A DNA stretch of 60,549 bases from CADCTB01 sp035494015 (GTDB taxonomy: Bacteria > Actinomycetota > Acidimicrobiia > Acidimicrobiales > AC-14), in NCBI GenBank assembly GCA_035494015.1, contig DATJHJ010000040.1, forward strand, positions 1 through 60,549, read 5' to 3'. The notes under the pieces were generated by a model. It did no database searches and had not been told where the DNA came from. It saw only the letters and a program-made list of their open reading frames with translations. This document shows positions 57,791 to 60,549 of this stretch, piece after piece; the first letter of the stretch is position 1; each line of letters opens with the position of its first letter. Made by a program: the position numbers and the translations under genes.

Positions 57791-58303
57791 ATGGGACGCA
57801 GGCATGGCCTCGTGGCCGTCGCGATGATGCTGAGCCTGGCCCTCGTCGGGTGCCGCGCCGACCGCGGCGCGGACCGGGGCGACGCGTCGCCGGCGCCGAC
57901 CACCGTCACGGTCGTCGGCAGCCCGACGTCGACGTCAACGCCGGGCCCCTCCGGTTCGACGATCCCGGGGTCGACCACGCCGGGGTCGCCGGCGACACCC
58001 GGCCCGGCTGGCGCTTCGCCCGGGGGCACGACGCCGGCCACCGCGCCGCCGACCGCGACCGGCGGGTCGGGCGGGCCGGTTCCTGCCGGGGCCGCGGCCA
58101 CGGCGACGACGGCGGCCGCCCCGACGACCACGGTCGCCCGCTCGGCTGACCCGTCCCCGCCCGCCCCGCCCGCCCCGCCGGCATCGTCCTCGTCCTCGGC
58201 GTCGCAAGTCACCCCTGAGCAGTGCGCCCTCCTGCGCCAGCTCCTGAACCTGGTCGACGACGCCGACCTGCGCTCGGCCGCGGCGCAGGCCGGCTGCCTC
58301 TGA
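57791..58303 (+). CDS. Pro/Thr/Ser-rich lipoprotein
   Basis: A 170-residue protein. The start MGRRHGLVAV, a hydrophobic core and lipobox LVGC (Cys21) mark an exported lipoprotein. Residues 30-140 are a low-complexity Pro/Thr/Ser/Gly stalk. The last 35 residues form a small globular end (VTPEQCALLRQLLNLVDDAD) with two Cys. The ATG at 57791 is preferred over an upstream GTG because it begins the signal peptide. Function unknown. Confidence 0.7.
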   Translation: MGRRHGLVAVAMMLSLALVGCRADRGADRGDASPAPTTVTVVGSPTSTSTPGPSGSTIPGSTTPGSPATPGPAGASPGGTTPATAPPTATGGSGGPVPAGAAATATTAAAPTTTVARSADPSPPAPPAPPASSSSSASQVTPEQCALLRQLLNLVDDADLRSAAAQAGCL

Positions 58304-58310
58304 CCCAGGG

Positions 58311-59222
58311 TCAGTAGCCGAGGGCGGGGTCGACCACGCCGAGCAGCGGCTCGCCCGCCGCGTACCGGCGCACGTTCGCCGTCACCCGCTCGGCGAACAG
58401 CGGCTCGGCCATCTCCCACGTGTTCGCCGTGTGCGGCGTGATCAAGCAGTTGTCGAGGTCCCAGAGGGGATGGCCGGCGGGCAATGGCTCGGGGTCGGTC
58501 ACGTCGAGGGCGGCGCCCCCGATGGCGCCGGCCCGTAGCGCGGCGACCAGATCGTCGGTGACCACGTGGCCGCCCCGGGCGACGTTCACCAGCCAGGCGT
58601 CGGCGCCCATGAGTGCCAGCCGGCCGGCGTCGATGATGCCCGTCGTCTCCGGTGTGAGGGCCAGGGTGAGGAACACGACGGCCGCGGCGGGCAGGGCGGG
58701 GTCCAGCTCGTCGGCGCCGACGACCGTGGCCGCCCCGGCGACGGGAGCGACGTGGCGGCGCACGACCGTGGCGTCCACGCCGAAGGGGCCCAGGAACCGG
58801 AGCAGCGCGTCGGTGATGCCGCCGGCTCCCACGATGGTGACGGGGGCGCCGGCCAGGCGCAGGCCGGCCTGGTCGCCCCACGCCCGGGCCCGGGCCCGGC
58901 GGGGGAGCTGGCGCAGCCCGGCGAGGGCCAGGGCCAGGGCGTGCTCGGCCACCGGCTCGCTGTAGGCCCCCTTGGTGCTGGTCCACGTCCGGCCGTCGTC
59001 GAAGAGCCCCAGGAAGCGGTCGACTCCGGCGAAGGGCAGCTGGACCCACCGCACGCCGGCCAGGCCGGCGAGGAGGTGCCGCAGCCCGGCCGCATCCACG
59101 GGGTCGGTCCAGATCAGCGCCTCGGCCTGGCCGGGATCGACCAGGCGGCCGCCACCGGCGGCCACGGCCGCGGCCAGCGCGGGGGCCACCGGACCGGGAG
59201 CGACAGCACACCGAAGGGTCAC
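58311..59222 (-). CDS. D-isomer-specific 2-hydroxyacid dehydrogenase-like protein
   Basis: A 303-residue NAD(P)-dependent dehydrogenase: TIVGAGGITDALLRFL (cofactor loop), VNVARGGHVV (catalytic Arg), DVTDPEPLPAGHPLW (Glu) and ITPHTANTWEM (His). The catalytic Arg/Glu/His set is complete. The loop reads GAGGIT rather than the usual GxGxIG, a modest deviation. It starts with GTG. Substrate unknown; it may act on a glyoxylate or phosphoglycerate-type acid. Confidence 0.87.
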   Translation of the reverse strand: MTLRCAVAPGPVAPALAAAVAAGGGRLVDPGQAEALIWTDPVDAAGLRHLLAGLAGVRWVQLPFAGVDRFLGLFDDGRTWTSTKGAYSEPVAEHALALALAGLRQLPRRARARAWGDQAGLRLAGAPVTIVGAGGITDALLRFLGPFGVDATVVRRHVAPVAGAATVVGADELDPALPAAAVVFLTLALTPETTGIIDAGRLALMGADAWLVNVARGGHVVTDDLVAALRAGAIGGAALDVTDPEPLPAGHPLWDLDNCLITPHTANTWEMAEPLFAERVTANVRRYAAGEPLLGVVDPALGY

Positions 59223-59261
59223 CGCCTCACCCTCTCACGGGCCCGGGGCGATACTGGGCCG

Positions 59262-59378
59262 ATGAGGAACAACATCGTCGAGGGCGAGCCGGGAATCTTC
59301 CCCGACCCCATCGCCCGCCTGCTGGTGTGGATAGGCCGGCAGGCCCGGCGCCTGACGGAGCGGAAGAAGAAGGACTAG
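59262..59378 (+). CDS. 38-residue small basic protein (tentative)
   Basis: A short ORF between the dehydrogenase gene and the aminopeptidase gene: MRNNIVEGEPGIFPDPIARL then an amphipathic WIGRQARRLTERKKKD end. It uses the codon bias of real genes, begins at a good ATG and fills an otherwise empty interval between convergent/divergent neighbours. No family recognised and no clear Shine-Dalgarno. Confidence 0.4.
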   Translation: MRNNIVEGEPGIFPDPIARLLVWIGRQARRLTERKKKD

Positions 59379-59387
59379 CGGCTCTCC

Positions 59388-60549
59388 CTAGTCCCGGTCG
59401 GCGGCCCGGGCCCGCAGGGCCCGCTCCATGCTGTCCTTGGACTCCAGCAGGATCCGCCGGAGGGGGCCGGCCAAGTCCTCGTCGGCCAGCGCGGTGTCGG
59501 TGGCCCCGACGACCGGGGCGCCGATGAGGGTGCTCGGGTAGAGGCCCCGCGCCAGGCTGAGCGCTTCGTCCCGGGTCCGCTCGGCCCACCAGGCGGGCAG
59601 GGCGTCGAAGTAGGGCTGGACGTAGGGCTCGAGCAGCTCGTCCTGGCCGATGACGTGGAAGCCGCCGGTCAGGGCCCGCAGCGTGGCCAGCGGGAGGCCG
59701 GCCTCGCCGGTGAGCCGTTCCCAGGCCGCCGCCTTGGCCTCGGCCGTCGGCCGGGACGCCCGGGCCGAGGCGGCCCGGCGCTCGCCGATGTCGGTGGGGT
59801 CACGCTCCAGTTCGACCTGGATCAGCGCACCGTCGTCGTCGGCGGCCACCGACGCCAGGGTCATGACGATCTGCCACCGCAGATCGGTGTCGATGGCCAG
59901 CCCCTCCACCGCGACCGACCCGTCGAGGATCCCCCGGGCGTAGGCCAGATCCTCCGCCGAGTCGGCCACGGACAGGAAGTGCCGGGCCCAGATGAGCTGG
60001 CGGTCCGTCCCCGGCTCGGCCCCCTCCAGCCCGGCCCGAGCAGCGGCGGCCAGCTGGGCCCGAGCGGCGGTGCGGTTGGCGGGGTCGCCGTAGGCGTCGA
60101 CCGCGGAGCCGGCCTGGCCCAGCAGGCGGGCGAGGGTGGCGTCGTCGGTCTCCGCCGGGGCGTGGGCCAGGACCAGGGCGACGTAGCGGCGGGTGGGGAG
60201 CTCGGCGTCGCGCACCATGTCCCAGGTGGCGGCCCAGCACAGGTTCCGAGCCAGGGGGTCGACGACGCTGCTCAGGTGGGCGGCCAGGGTAGAGACCGAG
60301 CGCTCATCGAGGCGGACCTTGGAGTAGGTCAGGTCGTCGTCGTTGACCAGGAGGAGGTCCGGGACCGCCTCGCCGGCCAGCTCGGGCACGTCGGTGCGCT
60401 CACCGACCACGTCGAGCTCGACCCGCTGGTCCCGGACGAGGCCGGCGCCGGTCAACCGGTAGAGGCCGACGGCGACCCGGTGGGACCGGATGGTGTCGTT
60501 GCCCGGCTGTCCGGACTGGACGACCGCGAACGAGTTGTAGCGGCCGGCC
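59388..60549 (-). CDS. pepN: Aminopeptidase N, C-terminal part (N-terminus off right edge)
   Basis: The frame is open to the right edge. The 387 visible residues are the C-terminal ERAP1-like helical-repeat domain of M1-family aminopeptidase N: VPDLLLVNDDDLTYSKVRLD, DPLARNLCWAATWDMVRDAE, LRWQIVMTLASVAADDD and IGQDELLEPYVQPYFDALPA. The HExxH zinc site would lie beyond the edge. Its first in-window residues (SFAVVQS; RSHRVAVGLYRL) join the domain preceding the helical part. Confidence 0.9.
   Translation of the reverse strand, partial: AGRYNSFAVVQSGQPGNDTIRSHRVAVGLYRLTGAGLVRDQRVELDVVGERTDVPELAGEAVPDLLLVNDDDLTYSKVRLDERSVSTLAAHLSSVVDPLARNLCWAATWDMVRDAELPTRRYVALVLAHAPAETDDATLARLLGQAGSAVDAYGDPANRTAARAQLAAAARAGLEGAEPGTDRQLIWARHFLSVADSAEDLAYARGILDGSVAVEGLAIDTDLRWQIVMTLASVAADDDGALIQVELERDPTDIGERRAASARASRPTAEAKAAAWERLTGEAGLPLATLRALTGGFHVIGQDELLEPYVQPYFDALPAWWAERTRDEALSLARGLYPSTLIGAPVVGATDTALADEDLAGPLRRILLESKDSMERALRARAADRD

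Overview
The window is very GC-rich and densely coding, with many GTG and TTG starts and long runs of genes joined by 4-base stop/start overlaps. Gene content points to an actinobacterium: an F420-NADP reductase, a mycothiol-type cysteine ligase (MshC), a phosphatidylinositol-type PgsA with a PatA-like acyltransferase, threonyl-tRNA synthetase next to a HIT hydrolase, an EF-G2-type factor, an Lsr2-like domain, and Thr/Pro-rich secreted proteins. The Thr-rich exported proteins and overall style fit Acidimicrobiia best, but that is inference; no rRNA or other taxonomic marker is present. No rRNA, tRNA, insertion sequence or CRISPR array was seen.

Layout. 1-1.85 kb: start of a Thr/Pro-rich exported membrane protein that runs off the left edge. 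1.94-4.31 kb (minus): two CooC/MinD-type ATPases and cobO. 4.33-14.56 kb (plus): a cobalamin riboswitch followed by eight tightly coupled genes, cbiZ-cobU-cobS-cbiB-cobC-cobQ-cobN-chlID, covering cobalt insertion, amidation, the aminopropanol arm and nucleotide-loop assembly plus cobinamide salvage. 14.5-18.9 kb: PhoD-like phosphatase (minus), then npdG, mshC, a Uma2 nuclease and a membrane-anchored protein. 18.95-21.9 kb (minus): an exported protein, a DUF4389 membrane protein and a FetAB-type metal exporter. 22-26.9 kb (plus): a CASTOR/POLLUX-type channel, thrS, HIT and a small membrane protein.

26.9-42.8 kb is an accessory-looking stretch. It opens with three toxin-antitoxin loci in different states (one frameshifted, one a chimeric remnant, one intact). 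It then carries a trypsin-fold protease with DUF5648-like repeats, exported proteins, an aldo-keto reductase, a stand-alone LigD-type polymerase, a cNMP-domain/thioredoxin-reductase-like flavoprotein, an ECF sigma/anti-sigma pair, a membrane metallophosphoesterase, twin DinB proteins and an EF-G2-like GTPase. pgsA and the PatA-like gene follow at 43-44.6 kb; in related genomes these usually sit directly after thrS-HIT, so the accessory stretch may have split an older locus.

44.8-48.2 kb holds a LuxR regulator divergent from a small ABM-type protein, an L,D-transpeptidase and a YdeI/DUF1905-type protein. 48.2-54 kb (minus) is a six-gene operon: an ERCC4 nuclease with an Lsr2-like tail, HtrA-type protease, MoxR ATPase, DUF58 protein and two von Willebrand A membrane proteins. 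54.1-57.7 kb (plus): a small helical protein and pstS-pstC-pstA with a candidate PHO box and a strong hairpin, but no pstB in the window. The right end has a lipoprotein, a D-2-hydroxyacid dehydrogenase, a 38-residue ORF and the C-terminal part of an aminopeptidase N that continues off the edge.

The most unusual items are the CooC-type pair beside the cobalamin locus (one with a new-looking N-terminal domain and no metal-binding cysteines), the ERCC4-Lsr2 fusion leading a MoxR/VWA operon, the shortened CobC aminotransferase, the decayed toxin-antitoxin cluster, and the perfect 17-bp hairpin inside the start of pstC.
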